Positions 54,501 through 55,603 are shown, counted from the first letter of the stretch. The stretch: DNA of 64,000 nt from Ricordea florida (GCA_949710005.1 OX453287.1:3216305-3280304); one strand, 5' to 3'. Translations and numbers: made by a program. The notes: a model not told the origin generated them from the sequence alone.

Positions 54501-55156
54501 ACGCAATCGAGCTCTCTCTCTCTCAAAAATTGGAACTCATCAAACGAACAGTTCGATCAGTAACGTCAGGTTTTATCTGCTGGTATTAATCCTTGTAGCC
54601 TCGATCAGGTATGGTTGGAAATTTAATAAAGAATTTGCCGACACAATATTTACTGATTGGCATGAAAATCACATTGACAAGCTGGAAGGTTATATAGCGA
54701 ACATCATACAGTTGAGCTTATAAAATTTCAGTTAACGTACCAATTTCTCCTGCATCTAGATTGGCATTTTGATTCGTGGCGGTGGCGCAACGCTTTCGTG
54801 TTCTTGAGGGTGAATAGGTACCCTTGCAGTTTCTTCGTCCAGTGACAGGATCATTACTGAACTCCAGGTACCTGGCTTTTCTTTTCTTTGACAATAAGGC
54901 CTTACTTTGCATGATGAGACTGCTCATTGCAGGAAGCTTCTCTTTCCGTCGCCTTTGATGTCGCTGAGTCGAGTGACACTGCTCCCTGTCGAATTCTAAA
55001 AAGTCGATTGATTGTGAGAAAAGTGATTACAGAATTTGATATAAACTTTTAATGATACATGGCTAGATGACATACAAAAAATCGAAAGGATAAAACATAA
55101 AGAATAAAAGGAATCATTGCAAAGTGATACAGATTCTTACCGTGTTCGTCCTCCAT
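29249..55156 (-). CDS. KDZ transposase gene (CxC2-like cysteine cluster, DDE core, C-terminal protease-like domain), 17 exons
   Basis: In-phase exons, 5' to 3': 55141-55156, 54741-54995, 37728-37787, 36737-37117, 36043-36147, 35229-35467, 34670-34851, 34323-34419, 33578-33913, 32930-33047, 32643-32734, 32393-32507, 32027-32215, 31216-31380, 30847-31017, 30342-30376 and 29249-30241 (stop TAA). The product is about 1182 residues. All junctions keep phase, and all but the donor after 32027 look canonical. The core matches the Kyakuja/Dileera/Zisupton family: G-D-S-S-W at 454-458, Y-D-V-V-C-K-Y at 519-525 and a G-E-E-V-E-Q block at 573-578 followed by N-S-T-K-H-M. Upstream are Cys-rich zinc clusters. 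The start codon lies 13 bases inside the right TIR. A Polinton fills most of intron 2 without touching an exon, so the gene could still be functional. I cannot tell an active transposase from a recently silenced one. Confidence 0.8.
32643..33913 (-). other. KDZ exons 9-11: DDE catalytic core
   Basis: Exon 9 (33578-33913, acceptor TTGCAG) supplies the first two acidic positions, D455 in G-D-S-S-W and D520 in W-Y-D-V-V-C-K-Y. Exon 10 (32930-33047) supplies the glutamate block G-E-E-V-E-Q at 573-578 with the downstream N-S-T-K motif. Exon 11 (32643-32734) supplies L-T-E-x-A-x-x-W-N-R-R-K. All expected core residues seem to be present, which argues that the enzyme was under selection recently. 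Confidence 0.75.
34670..37117 (-). other. KDZ exons 4-7: cysteine-cluster (CxC-type) zinc domains
   Basis: Exon 4 (36737-37117) encodes C-x2-C, C-x2-C and C-x2-C pairs with two His at about residues 173-209. Exon 5 (36043-36147) carries C-P-A-C-G-G-K-C, exon 6 (35229-35467) Y-Q-C-L-D-C-Q-K-V-C, and exon 7 (34670-34851) M-E-C-P-A-C-D followed by H-V-D-G-N-x-K-L-Y-R. This succession is the hallmark arrangement fused in front of KDZ transposases, thought to bind the element's ends. Intron 5 (35468-36042) includes a TTATAAGC-type dispersed repeat at 35520-35830. Confidence 0.75.
36480..36585. repeat. ATT microsatellite in an intron of the KDZ gene
   Basis: A (TTA)n run with interruptions lies in intron 4. 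A second, similar run at 37800-37910 lies in intron 2 just upstream of exon 3. Both are simple-sequence DNA; the minus-strand Asn/Tyr-rich frame over the latter is not coding. Confidence 0.8.
38080..38220. repeat. AT-rich ATTGA/TTGAT repeat left of the Polinton
   Basis: The stretch shows many TTGATT and TTGAA phrases on both strands (for example TTTGATTGCATTTGATTGGG). It resembles a diverged foldback repeat. It is part of intron 2 of the KDZ gene and ends about 150 bases before the Polinton target duplication. Confidence 0.35.
38368..38374 (+). repeat. Left target-site duplication of the Polinton (TGCAGT/A)
   Basis: TGCAGTA at this place equals TGCAGTA at 54229-54235. The seventh base also fits the TIR end, so the duplication is 6 bp, the size known for Polintons, with one ambiguous base. 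Removing the element restores a continuous intron sequence reading CTTTGCAGTA then ATCTCACTGG. Confidence 0.75.
38374..38749 (+). repeat. Left TIR of the Polinton
   Basis: The 376 bases equal the complement of 53854-54229. The repeat is internally repetitive: the phrase GTACGTTTTAGGTT or a close variant occurs at about 38398, 38497, 38568, 38630, 38698 and 38739, spaced 40-100 bases apart. AAGGGGATA and ATCTGTGCTT phrases also recur. Such subterminal repeats are candidate binding sites for integrase or the replication machinery. Confidence 0.92.
38882..39322 (+). CDS. SAP-like / five-fold CxH...CxxC zinc-repeat protein
   Basis: The first in-frame ATG gives 146 residues; an upstream GTG at 38870 is unlikely to be used in a eukaryotic element. 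Residues 5-45 look like a SAP-type DNA-binding helix-loop-helix (L-N-V-P-Q-L-K-F-I-A). From residue 62 to the end there are five tandem 18-residue repeats of the pattern C-x-H-x6-C-x2-C-x5, most with G-S-Q-I-C-x-H at the joint, each able to hold one zinc. Repeats of this type occur in giant viruses of algae and amoebae and in some protists. It faces right with TTTAAA 24 bases before its ATG. A DNA-binding or regulatory role is inferred. Confidence 0.8.
   Translation: MKMEQKLRRLNVPQLKFIARQLEIKGRHKMLKVNLINELEKFLDMDIDELIAKAILMYNYPCVHGVKKYSCRECEGAQICIHEKIKYQCKDCVGTQICIHRKRKPYCILCDGSQICEHNKQKSFCKECGGSQICVHNNQKYHCKKC
39329..39360. terminator. Hairpin between tail-to-tail genes, copy 1
   Basis: TGTTATATAACC at 39329-39340 pairs with GGTTACATAACA at 39349-39360 over an 8-base loop, with one mismatch. 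It lies six bases after the stop codon of the zinc-repeat gene and just beyond the stop of the opposing gene. The same hairpin ends the other + strand structural gene (44351-44383), so it is likely a transcription end or RNA-processing signal. Confidence 0.65.
39366..39998 (-). CDS. Probable minor capsid (penton-like) protein
   Basis: The 210 residues are rich in beta-forming segments. The C-terminus has a Y-F-D-L-T-I-L-D segment leading to G-S-P-I-T-F-S-L-R-F-R, the ending I associate with minor capsid proteins of Polintons and adintovirus-like elements, preceded by L-R-L-M-C-S-I-V-D. The length fits a single jelly roll. The start is preceded by TCTAAA at 40025-40030, 27 bases away. The gene is the last of the leftward structural block and ends against the + strand zinc-repeat gene. 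The assignment rests on C-terminal resemblance and could be checked by structure prediction. Confidence 0.5.
   Translation of the reverse strand: MFSITMYDSETRIYLDPPIKYVHELQLLDCNIKTKRLIHFKKLEQISDPNNNKLVVVNPGTYSINDIKILISITEKGKNILIFDGDNINYIINNKSFDIKISDGLQKYLGLPEILNRNRIYEINVNINEPLRLMCSIVDNRMSYTNSGKKEDTKLMPSNLLANIPSQDYPTIPIRKYDNLINYFDLTILDSEWKKFDLKGSPITFSLRFR
40001..40046. promoter_or_regulatory. 14-bp perfect inverted repeat with a TCTAAA motif in its loop
   Basis: TGTTTTGATTACAT at 40001-40014 and ATGTAATCAAAACA at 40033-40046 are exact inverses. The loop holds the TCTAAA motif (complement at 40025-40030). The repeat fills the gap between the stop codon of the 536-residue gene and the start codon of the next gene almost exactly. 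Confidence 0.75.
40047..41657 (-). CDS. Large Polinton protein of unknown function with a C-terminal membrane anchor
   Basis: I do not recognise a family for these 536 residues. The first 460 residues look globular, with a C-A-T-S-G-C-G-V pattern near 160-167 and a G-G-G-Y/G-G-G-G-F glycine pair. A Ser/Asn/Glu-rich spacer follows, then a single hydrophobic segment of about 17 residues (I-V-L-M-L-A-G-G-L-L-S-W-F-L-F) ending in Arg at the last position. This is the layout of a tail-anchored virion or membrane protein. No signal peptide is seen. TCTAAA lies 31 bases upstream of the ATG inside an inverted repeat. Size, position between capsid-type genes and anchor suggest a structural role. Confidence 0.75.
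   Translation of the reverse strand: MLLDDFKTRYPNVNLDKFTFVNDSFGGFIKWKVNGTTVMSNDDPSGKTWTDDLPSNLKTLLWGDLGLENKPKVGSFPKSLSFTNKKYPIPGIKFDEFALNLTKLLINLNIYVSEKDSFTATMKNVFKNQTVGFTSGKEARAWLSKPNINQWPQQLNMAVWCATSGCGVSLSDIFSYPKVIRSFFVFHIYFTIRRILYELYVPLPDEKTFSLKNNPYNKNAYNRLCAEFDLSNNQDYKGWNKTLADFRFKGGTNHGLGDVFIDYGKGYVDPGSVPGSVSAQATGGGYQNVRIIRGYDTKANIWPSSENKFYDDGGRKNNGDLVSMLRNDHFVDFQYAWFIAESGHGLTKAGLGRINRSIEAFVYCVLGSQVNTRTSIVSKGGGGFETQQNFISLFESSVIENDTSKSIQRYQTAVQESKSRLDLAVAPGVWLMPSNLIINTESIIGYNNDLKKVTEDMTFGVNNSINVETKTVGIPHSLGSSKVLLNTNPQPRKPKLNNSYESNNEEEVSNIETSSHQNNLIVLMLAGGLLSWFLFR
41654..41708. promoter_or_regulatory. 13-bp perfect inverted repeat spanning the start codon of the 536-residue gene
   Basis: ACATCTTATTCTT at 41654-41666 and AAGAATAAGATGT at 41696-41708 are exact inverses; the first contains the ATG (minus strand, 41655-41657). 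The loop holds AATCTAAAGATC (complement at 41684-41695). In RNA starting upstream of the repeat, the start codon would be hidden in a stem; RNA starting inside the loop would escape this. Confidence 0.75.
41781..42380 (-). CDS. Coiled-coil protein with a glycine-rich hydrophobic hairpin
   Basis: The 199 residues have a charged helix at 25-50, a long Gly/Val/Ser-rich hydrophobic stretch at about 58-103 (A-S-G-L-G-T-S-L-T-G-F-G, then G-V-P-L-G-V-V-G-G-V-F-G-G) and a second helical coiled-coil half with L-N-T-I-N-D-L-V-S-K-A-L. Proteins of this layout recur in cnidarian Polintons. The pattern fits a membrane-inserting or membrane-remodelling factor, but no activity is known to me. TCTAAA lies 29 bases before the ATG and overlaps the tail of the next gene upstream. 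Confidence 0.75.
   Translation of the reverse strand: MGEYNGIYPQLSNNNDQVINFRLQKSSEVLQNLEKEIKHYEEVRKKYNRARGIFTKISVCGGMISVILSASGLGTSLTGFGAIVGVPLGVVGGVFGGLSVGFGIASKKISHKVSKHEQTVAIAKSKLNTINDLVSKALKDNVISDQEFSIILAELEKFQKLKQEVRQKFRKASEKNFDMSIIRKKVREDLLKELTNPAH
42416..43405 (-). CDS. Acidic protein with two to three C-terminal membrane segments
   Basis: 329 residues: an acidic N-terminal third (D-D-E-D-W-D-D, D-Y-D-E-D-E), a Glu/Lys-rich coiled-coil middle, and a hydrophobic end. The end has a membrane segment near 237-254 (T-A-V-I-I-A-V-G-T-V-I-G-V-I-V), an amphipathic G-K-G-V-G-N-G-L-K-T-I-G-K-K stretch, a second segment near 285-300 and a last one near 310-320 before K-K-K-R-K. Recurrent in cnidarian Polintons; function unknown. 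An internal Met at residue 6 (43390) would put TCTAAA at 28 bases, the usual spacing here, against 13 bases from the first Met, so 43390 may be the true start. Confidence 0.75.
   Translation of the reverse strand: MSKKIMAEGGYSPEDLDPTKLNEPGDDEDWDDNVDNRNMELQTYSSTSQQNNDYDEDEKTPIGGINENQPLLEKIKEKEEAEEELLKINPRAKLDKMISYFRDIGEGIKKATYKFKGGKGGEYEISDGKLVNVKNKYQRLPKTLKEIIGPTRSEIVEQLDSEIQNKEEKQNERVERKKVLDNKPNKTPEEVAEQENLNKEIIENAEDIANDVAERDRNQERMPLRERVKYIFKKHGFTITAVIIAVGTVIGVIVSSLSKGLSTLGKGVGNGLKTIGKKLGEILPGMVGAIVSFLFKTAGEVIGFLGKNAWLLIMAVVLYFVESIKKKRK
43406..43488. promoter_or_regulatory. Divergent promoter region inside the Polinton
   Basis: This 83-base gap separates two genes running apart. The leftward motif is TCTAAA (complement at 43418-43423); the rightward one is TTTAAAAAGAAAAAA starting at 43451, identical to the string before the zinc-repeat gene (starting 38853). 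The two + strand structural genes thus share a variant that differs from the TCTAAAGAT type of many minus-strand genes. Confidence 0.5.
43489..44337 (+). CDS. NCLDV-like protein of unknown function
   Basis: The 282 residues contain L-V-I-P-T-G-R-L-Y-S-F-G-V-S-E-S at 56-71, S-F-P-L-C-L-W-S-G at 76-84 and T-N-E-E-K-K-W-I-E-K-F-D at 88-99. This pattern resembles a family found in nucleocytoplasmic large DNA viruses (possibly the one catalogued as DUF5871). A nucleic-acid-binding role has been suspected for that family, but I cannot confirm it. The C-terminus is an acidic Ser/Asp/Glu tail. No membrane segment is present. It is one of only three + strand genes in the element and ends in the second copy of the conserved hairpin. 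Confidence 0.65.
   Translation: MMNENTQLIDINNYDPKKSMIFSKPILGEVPDKKPKVEFRRIKIFSKNEDGTKGELVIPTGRLYSFGVSESFSTYSFPLCLWSGNRPTNEEKKWIEKFDEIVDCCIDHIIENKEEIDRFELKRSDLTKTKGGFNPLYWKMEKIEDGKNKPCMQRVPDRGPTLYPKLISYKKGEILTKFYDIRSEDCNETINPKDLINKGCHAECSIKIESIFIGRCISLQVKLYDALVETKKEIKRLAPRKKYNEEVIISDGESASSYIGYDDENEDSGSVSSMWSFNLVDN
44351..44383. terminator. Hairpin between tail-to-tail genes, copy 2
   Basis: TGTTATATAAC at 44351-44361 pairs with GTTACATAACA at 44373-44383 over an 11-base loop (one mismatch). Stem sequences are the same as at 39329-39360 although the loops differ, which points to selection on the stem. It lies 13 bases after the stop of the NCLDV-like gene. Confidence 0.65.
44395..44787 (-). 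CDS. Small membrane protein with a central helix
   Basis: 130 residues: an N-terminal hydrophobic segment (residues 3-25, ending F-T-G-G-N-I-L-A-K), a highly charged helix at 32-75 (K-Y-Q-R-D-Y-A-E-Y-Q-E-K-R-Q-K), then P-K-F-S-D-Y-Y-K-P-S and a second hydrophobic segment (V-G-A-G-M-L-G-L-G-Y-A-V). It belongs to the set of short membrane proteins seen repeatedly in cnidarian Polintons. Its ATG lies four bases after the stop of the next gene upstream; a TTTAGA variant (complement at 44817-44822) is 30 bases ahead, within that gene's coding end. Confidence 0.75.
   Translation of the reverse strand: MATLAMMTIGAILNATAFTGGNILAKYISGRNVDTEKIRHDKAMEKYQRDYAEYQEKRQKMLDWKMKKKDEKYQASKNISTTNQAFELYGQMQEPKFSDYYKPSDEQKTGEMVYVGAGMLGLGYAVSKLL
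44792..45010 (-). CDS. Small membrane protein, 72 residues
   Basis: A hydrophobic segment at about 13-29 (A-V-L-I-G-L-G-A-G-V-G-Y-V-A-K-K) and a second weakly hydrophobic one around 46-61 frame a short D-P-S-S-S-I-T-N-Y-A-K-W turn. Function unknown. Coding is supported by tight packing against both neighbours and by its own promoter-like inverted repeat just upstream. Confidence 0.65.
   Translation of the reverse strand: MSNENKLVKTVTDSAVLIGLGAGVGYVAKKVMKESFLSDPSSSITNYAKWVAVLSGSMYLKTYLEEQKILPK
45012..45064. promoter_or_regulatory. 14-bp perfect inverted repeat with TTTAAA in its loop
   Basis: ATTTTTTACTACAT at 45012-45025 and ATGTAGTAAAAAAT at 45051-45064 are exact inverses. The loop carries TTTAAA at 45038-45043, 28 bases before the ATG of the 72-residue gene. 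It reaches almost from that start codon to the stop of the next gene upstream. Confidence 0.75.
45069..45485 (-). CDS. Lys-rich single-pass membrane protein
   Basis: 138 residues: an acidic start, then a basic helical stretch (K-D-P-K-K-V-A-A-G-K-K-L-A-E-Y-N-K-K-A-K-E-A-L) at about 28-50, one membrane segment at 82-103 (S-F-T-T-V-L-S-V-V-G-L-G-F-T-A-F), and a Pro-rich tail. The K-D-P-K-K-V-A-A-G-K phrase recurs in cnidarian Polintons. The Lys/Ala-rich helix could bind the genome at the inner face of a particle membrane; that is inference. TCTAAA lies 27 bases upstream of the ATG (complement at 45512-45517). Confidence 0.7.
   Translation of the reverse strand: MSKQSEVEVEQITADPAPENKDTKKKEKDPKKVAAGKKLAEYNKKAKEALAREMKREAQNENVEMGYNQEKTNNEYKSWLPELSFTTVLSVVGLGFTAFDLFMRYREKARVEYSNRIPDLSQVPQLPQPTDRPKIGMM
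45523..46041 (-). CDS. Helical Polinton-associated protein of unknown function
   Basis: I chose the start M-T-N-L-E-D-Y at 46041 (172 residues) because it avoids overlap with the ATPase gene and puts TTTAAA 26 bases upstream; a longer frame begins at 46098 inside the ATPase gene. After an acidic N-terminus comes L-S-E-R-D-V-E-K-Y-F-N-R-Y-Q-A-V, then a conserved-looking S-L-Q-L-V-S-K-L-I-S-Y-L-V-P-V-D-D and a hydrophobic L-L-A-L-K-A-G-R-L-A-A-L-A-S-G-L-F. Similar proteins accompany cnidarian Polintons. Possibly membrane-associated; no enzyme motif. Confidence 0.7.
   Translation of the reverse strand: MTNLEDYIEEKEEVKDDNELEIKQESLAILAALGTTKEYLGVEMSLGDIKKLSERDVEKYFNRYQAVMGKKINGGLVDSSLQLVSKLISYLVPVDDIESLCNDLKNDDLVNRELTNIVGLLALKAGRLAALASGLFQVAKHVKFNKNQQEPVNYNTTDQETKQSTEGVDTVY
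46068..46694 (-). CDS. Genome-packaging ATPase (FtsK/HerA, A32-like)
   Basis: 208 residues with Walker A G-P-T-N-C-G-K-T at 16-23 and Walker B L-I-V-L-D-D at 94-99. A further conserved block follows, A-F-S-G-R-H-H-G-L-S-M-W-V-L-T-Q-Q at about 117-133, whose glutamines match the sensor position of packaging ATPases. The enzyme would drive DNA into preformed capsids and acts with the capsid proteins encoded next to it. The length is somewhat below that of typical NCLDV homologues but normal for Polintons. Its ATG lies 37 bases downstream of the stop of the major capsid gene, with TCTAAA 28 bases ahead (complement at 46722-46727). Confidence 0.93.
   Translation of the reverse strand: MEDLRDKIPFHCIITGPTNCGKTKYLIEQLRGPFRKVFEYIVLICPTYSKNKTYHNFARGDKHFYVLLPDASNIDEINELLNDCQTFFSGTNTLIVLDDCAVSNDLKKRSNKFIDLAFSGRHHGLSMWVLTQQLTSIAKPFRENVACVVTFHNPSQKGMKMFFEDYGGDMDYETSKKFVQLLKTEKYSRLFLSLRYPFNCYLEIPEVI
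46731..47975 (-). CDS. Major capsid protein (double jelly-roll type)
   Basis: 414 residues. The N-terminal part has the phrase L-N-P-S-T-A-S-P-G-E-T-L-Y-I-N-I-P at 31-47 and a L-V-T-R-L-K-V-L-F-G-G-E strand pair. The second half carries I-N-Q-H-I-N-L-P-R-R-S-M-S-G-I and W-V-D-M-R-T-H-P-D-N-x-I-H-G-G-G. This matches proteins that I recall as the capsid protein of cnidarian Polintons. It would form the trimeric capsomers of an icosahedral particle. TTTAAA lies 29 bases before the ATG, overlapping the stop codon of the small frame upstream. The phrase AATTTATAAGATA just above the ATG is shared with that frame. Confidence 0.8.
   Translation of the reverse strand: MTSEKINPNRIPKEPFGLKAESTLNRITLNPSTASPGETLYINIPKLSENLVIVPGSVSLLFDLDVEGHANNTVVNNLSANLVTRLKVLFGGETLQDTQRYDLFQTYRDLFLTAEEREDKLKHGITSSLNMRKLRTKAGDAKTQDVKEVALANVHGSKYRIPINHPILNDHGVFYPKGLENHLIFELTLAPITNILIYSDTTKAPSYSIKNLELEYSSISSEYLAREAQAAYQVGKGFFYENITLHKTFTFSIGGDGVINQHINLPRRSMSGILFLFLLPQAAGARDSENFYNPGISSVEIDVDGVPNRIYSRGMIPSDLWESVKKRFHRDDGLQISLKEKDFYADKFALWVDMRTHPDNHIHGGGLALNNTHDGVKIEIKRKQSGSGTVTCHMFVVADAMMEIMNSSLRSIKY
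48005..48196 (-). CDS. Small hypothetical protein, 63 residues
   Basis: A charged helical peptide (M-V-E-E-E-E-K-I-K-F, later I-M-K-K-I-I-R-K-K-I-L-Y) with no membrane segment and no recognised family. I keep it because it has TTTAAA 28 bases before its ATG (complement start at 48224), the spacing of the proven genes around it. It also shares the leader AATTTATAAGATA with the capsid gene and fits the gap between capsid and integrase genes without overlap. Confidence 0.5.
   Translation of the reverse strand: MVEEEEKIKFSEYQINIMKKIIRKKILYMEDGDKIFNVLILIPEAREGLLKHISKLENRTTQV
48197..48228. promoter_or_regulatory. Very short divergent region between the small gene and integrase
   Basis: Only 32 bases separate two start codons on opposite strands. 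The leftward TTTAAA motif overlaps the integrase ATG itself. A rightward motif of the same type is not obvious, so the integrase may start from TTATAAGATAATTTG within this gap or from inside the small gene. Confidence 0.4.
48229..49218 (+). CDS. Retroviral-type integrase (rve superfamily) of the Polinton
   Basis: 329 residues. After a helical N-terminus come the acidic residues of the RNase H-fold core: D75 in H-Q-A-D-L-L-F-L, D137 in M-V-D-P-G-K-E-F and E172 in Q-A-F-V-E-N-A-N-K, a D-D-34-E spacing. The C-terminal part, with R-Y-L-L-A-P-G-E-L-E-G-G and L-Q-D-G-P-R-R-G-F-V-R-E-E-L, is the SH3/chromo-like tail usual in Polinton integrases. It would join the ends of the element to target DNA with 6-bp staggered cuts, consistent with the duplication seen. 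Its stop is one base from the stop of the opposing polymerase gene. Confidence 0.93.
   Translation: MNNKNILSKIYYSTEGYWKGYSAIPKLAEKAKVSENEAKQWLQKQAIWQIYLPSPKYIPRPHWTVDKPNQIHQADLLFLPHDKIGRKTYKYALVVVDIASRYKDAEPLTSKESREISEAFAKIYSRRLKYPKTLMVDPGKEFMGEVSKLMNYHNVRIQRSEAGNHRAQAFVENANKILGERLFSHQYAQEMISHDRSRVWVKRLPAILKTLNNTKKRITGKEPDEAIKMKEIDIKTKNYHRAVGLDEVRLPIEVRVRYLLAPGELEGGERRRATDPISSIKVYYISGSRISPNQPVLYFLQDGPRRGFVREELQVIPYDTELPPNSVLK
49220..53836 (-). CDS. Protein-primed family B DNA polymerase with OTU-like and zinc-finger domains
   Basis: 1538 residues, unbroken. Order: a 38-residue SAP-like unit in tandem duplicate (about 24-100), a Pro-rich linker, and an OTU-like protease candidate (D411-x-x-C414 and H515). 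Next come a C2HC finger (C531, C534, H547, C553) and an endonuclease-like patch (F-D-G-Y-E-P at 627-632, V-F-E-F-Y-G-C at 637-643). The 3'-5' exonuclease has D705-x-E707, N-S-G-K-Y-D810 and Y935-N-L-N-D939. The polymerase has motif A D1071-A-N-G-L-Y, motif B N1297-S-F-Y-G and motif C D1393-T-D-S. The enzyme copies the element from its ends by protein priming. TTTAAA stands 28 bases before the ATG, inside the right TIR. Confidence 0.95.
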   Translation of the reverse strand: MRKKLKRIGLKEKIVKYNTKMEKLKNVELKEILRKLGIQVRPSIRKAEKILALREMGINTRENLEKLKEILRGLGIRVRPSIRKAAKIVALREMGINTQEDLENYRRRINEEPAMVGTPPGSPAPRTPPITPPGSPPPRKSKLKLTGSPLVRKRKLAPTFIKPQKPILDEPVPKINVPILKPKNIFRVMDKDKFSKRIEELTNENIIKFNGSNTKTKTKRKVTISDSVRDELKEKTKKKRTIVLKIFSINPNEDDPPIRDTLGINGNIIRFRRNLNNDLSEIIYNELEPHIEMGARIVFSFSALIQRGNGEIAYHAHTFRSGGTFTSLPEIKKYIERCEGERLSLEGDAWMRAYLPPEKKINKPGVNEGGVEFREVQIKVINTRQPLVGCGRLPDELRKKRCIYSVDEKDDNLCVWRCLAILMNIIAGKQNPEKRIEKQSLNLARTFYGNKKLKKEDVRSTKLVDFEKISKVFSINIRVYEQKDITNFKVWKLVFGKNNFKDNFPSLNLGLYNNHGFFIKNLDLLAQNWVCQGCKQKFTRHEDLKRHFTNETCTGGKTKILCTGEKIKHIMNESDKVFYGGKINFSYKACRWIENQSKIIGKHIHHGLCGHGGERCYRDEKGNEILFDGYEPETKTVFEFYGCKWHGCMCSTTDKIKYNETIERENRIKSLGYNVVSVWECENPELPNIWFKKKFNPYPYFIDYDFEGLLQKEDKQITDDLIFTHTHIPVSVALIDNLTKEPIFLVNSNPDALIKEFVEKLEEIRKIIVEKVKEEYPLPDQDSLQKNVLQKYEEWCNQVPVLGFNSGKYDINLIKRHFIKHMTDRTKDIFIAKKQNRYMFLSTPHFKFLDIMSYLAPGVSFDKWCKANNCEAKKLKLPYEKLDSYEKLSHVGPVKHEDFYSSLKKKNISEEEYEEYLLEFEKRGCVTMLDWLKEYNLNDVIPFLEALEKTRCLYYPDEIDILKDAVSIPGVSMRAVLNKYQKMKKKGDPELYAPGQYCIHRCCNNEFCKKCQKIRKDCKICDKNKIYKLLKTGMVGGPSIVFMRYAEAEKTTIRSHKYKNPKKCVRIMGVDANGLYLYCSGQEMPCEKEECFEVENPSDPKFIKKICEDILDGNLFGFCQVDIHTPDHLKEKFEEFSPLFIVDSVPEYLVPEHMKEYQRATGRKHLKDNKKLLGVTKAKKIFLYTPMIKWYLNHGLEIIAIHNILKYESGRPFGFFPKEVADARRDGDIEVLLEKLSKAFEENKIDEVVKITNELNQFPDIFKVIEENKDIKVLIEKLKPKYKGCKELADTNKLRGNSFYGKMIEDKEKHNITRYTQDEEEVEKALRSAFFEDLNEINDTYEIVKRKRLIKIDRPYQCGIAVYQLAKLRMLEFYYDFLDKYVDRKDFELIQMDTDSMYMAISDENLDDIIKPEMRKEYFNGGKEKFLSTSKYHDKTPGLFKKEFDGIRMIALSSKCYYAEDEKGKVKYSTKGEKHGQNEVNWGRYMSALNGSIDMAQNTGFRVNDNQIVTYTQNKKGLNGYYDKRWVYEDGIHTKPLY
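53543..53756. repeat. 114-bp in-frame tandem duplication within the polymerase gene
   Basis: The landmark TCCCCATCTCACG occurs at 53551 and again at 53665, a period of 114 bases or 38 codons. The copies differ at a modest number of sites. They encode the two SAP-like units, so the duplication was kept in frame. Confidence 0.85.
53854..54229 (-). repeat. Right TIR of the Polinton
   Basis: It mirrors the left TIR without a visible difference. The polymerase start codon lies only 18 bases inside it, so its promoter-like TTTAAA (53864-53869) is within the TIR; the left TIR carries the same motif at 38734-38739, facing inward about 140 bases ahead of the zinc-repeat gene. Confidence 0.92.
54229..54235 (+). 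repeat. Right target-site duplication of the Polinton
   Basis: TGCAGTA, matching 38368-38374; see the left copy for the one-base ambiguity. Confidence 0.75.
54741..54995 (-). other. KDZ exon 2, separated from exon 3 by the Polinton
   Basis: The exon joins exon 1 (55141-55156, donor GTAAGA) in phase 1 and ends in phase 1 before donor GTACGT. It encodes a basic, Arg/Lys-rich region (R-H-Q-R-R-R-K-E-K, K-K-R-K-A-R) without a named domain, likely nuclear localisation or DNA binding. Intron 2 is about 17 kb long because of the inserted element, against roughly 1.1 kb without it. Confidence 0.65.
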
Positions 55157-55168
55157 CTTGAATCAAAT

Positions 55169-55289
55169 CAGCATTGGAACCTAGTCTTCACTCTGTTATC
55201 TTTCCAGTGTCATGAAATAGTGATTATCATAAATTGACGCCTAATTTATATTTTACGATAATCGTAATTCCAGCCTCGAGGACATGTTG
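55169..55289 (-). repeat. Right terminal inverted repeat of the KDZ element
   Basis: It is the exact inverse of 13924-14044. The transposase ATG lies 13 bases inside. The palindrome TTACGAT-A-ATCGTAA (inverse form) is at 55253-55267. Confidence 0.8.
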
Positions 55290-55296
55290 AACAATT
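55290..55296 (+). repeat. Right target-site duplication of the KDZ element (AACAATT)
   Basis: Identical to 13917-13923. It overlaps the outer end of the foldback at 55292-55392, suggesting the transposon landed at the edge of that foldback. Confidence 0.55.
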
Positions 55297-55392
55297 AGAC
55301 CCGTAGCCCGCAAGGGCTACGGGTCAATAGCCCATGAGGCGAAGCCGAATGGGCTATTGACCTGTAGCCCTTGAGGGCGAAGGGTCTAATTG
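55292..55392. mobile_element. 101-bp foldback next to the KDZ element
   Basis: CAATTAGACCC at the left and GGGTCTAATTG at the right are perfect inverses, and the inner parts (GTAGCCCGCAAGGGCTAC, TCAATAGCCCA and its inverse) continue the palindrome with a few mismatches to a short GC-rich loop. Confidence 0.7.
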
Positions 55393-55393
55393 T

Positions 55394-55593
55394 TTTAGTA
55401 TCACCCAACTAGTCGGACAGAAAAAGCAATAATAAAGTTAGCAAATGCAAGTTGAAGAAAGATTTATTTGGGAATAAAACAAAAGAAAGCGCCACGAATT
55501 TCGCTACTCGAGGACTATTACTAATAGTCCTCTAGTAGCGTAGCCAATCAGATTGCGGCATTTGCATTAGTCCACTAGTTGGGTGATACTAAA
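55394..55593. mobile_element. 200-bp MITE with TTTAGTATCACCCAACTAGT termini
   Basis: The left 20 bases and the right 20 bases are exact inverses. The interior is non-coding and includes a palindromic CTATTACTAATAG. It follows the preceding foldback immediately. Confidence 0.75.
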
Positions 55594-55603
55594 TAGCAAT
55601 AGC

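Larger units (their letters stand above)
13924..55289. mobile_element. Giant KDZ-superfamily DNA transposon (about 41.4 kb, about 25.5 kb without the nested Polinton)
   Basis: The borders are two 121-bp inverted repeats in which I find no mismatch, flanked by a 7-bp direct repeat. Between them lie a KDZ transposase gene (minus strand, starting 13 bp inside the right repeat), gene A (plus strand, starting 8 bp inside the left repeat), gene B with zinc fingers, a 113-bp hairpin-repeat array, smaller MITEs and a nested Polinton. Cut-and-paste DDE elements with TIRs and a short target duplication fit KDZ biology. That genes A and B belong to the element is inferred from their position inside the TIRs and, for gene A, from its start beside the TIR. 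An alternative is that the inverted repeats are a duplicated promoter of two host genes, but the matching flanking heptamers argue for transposition. Confidence 0.7.

Noticed and set aside
54469-54723. 84-codon + strand frame with a hydrophobic stretch right of the Polinton
   Set aside because: It lies within intron 2 of the opposite-strand KDZ gene beside repeat-like TTCGAA sequence and has no recognisable motif.
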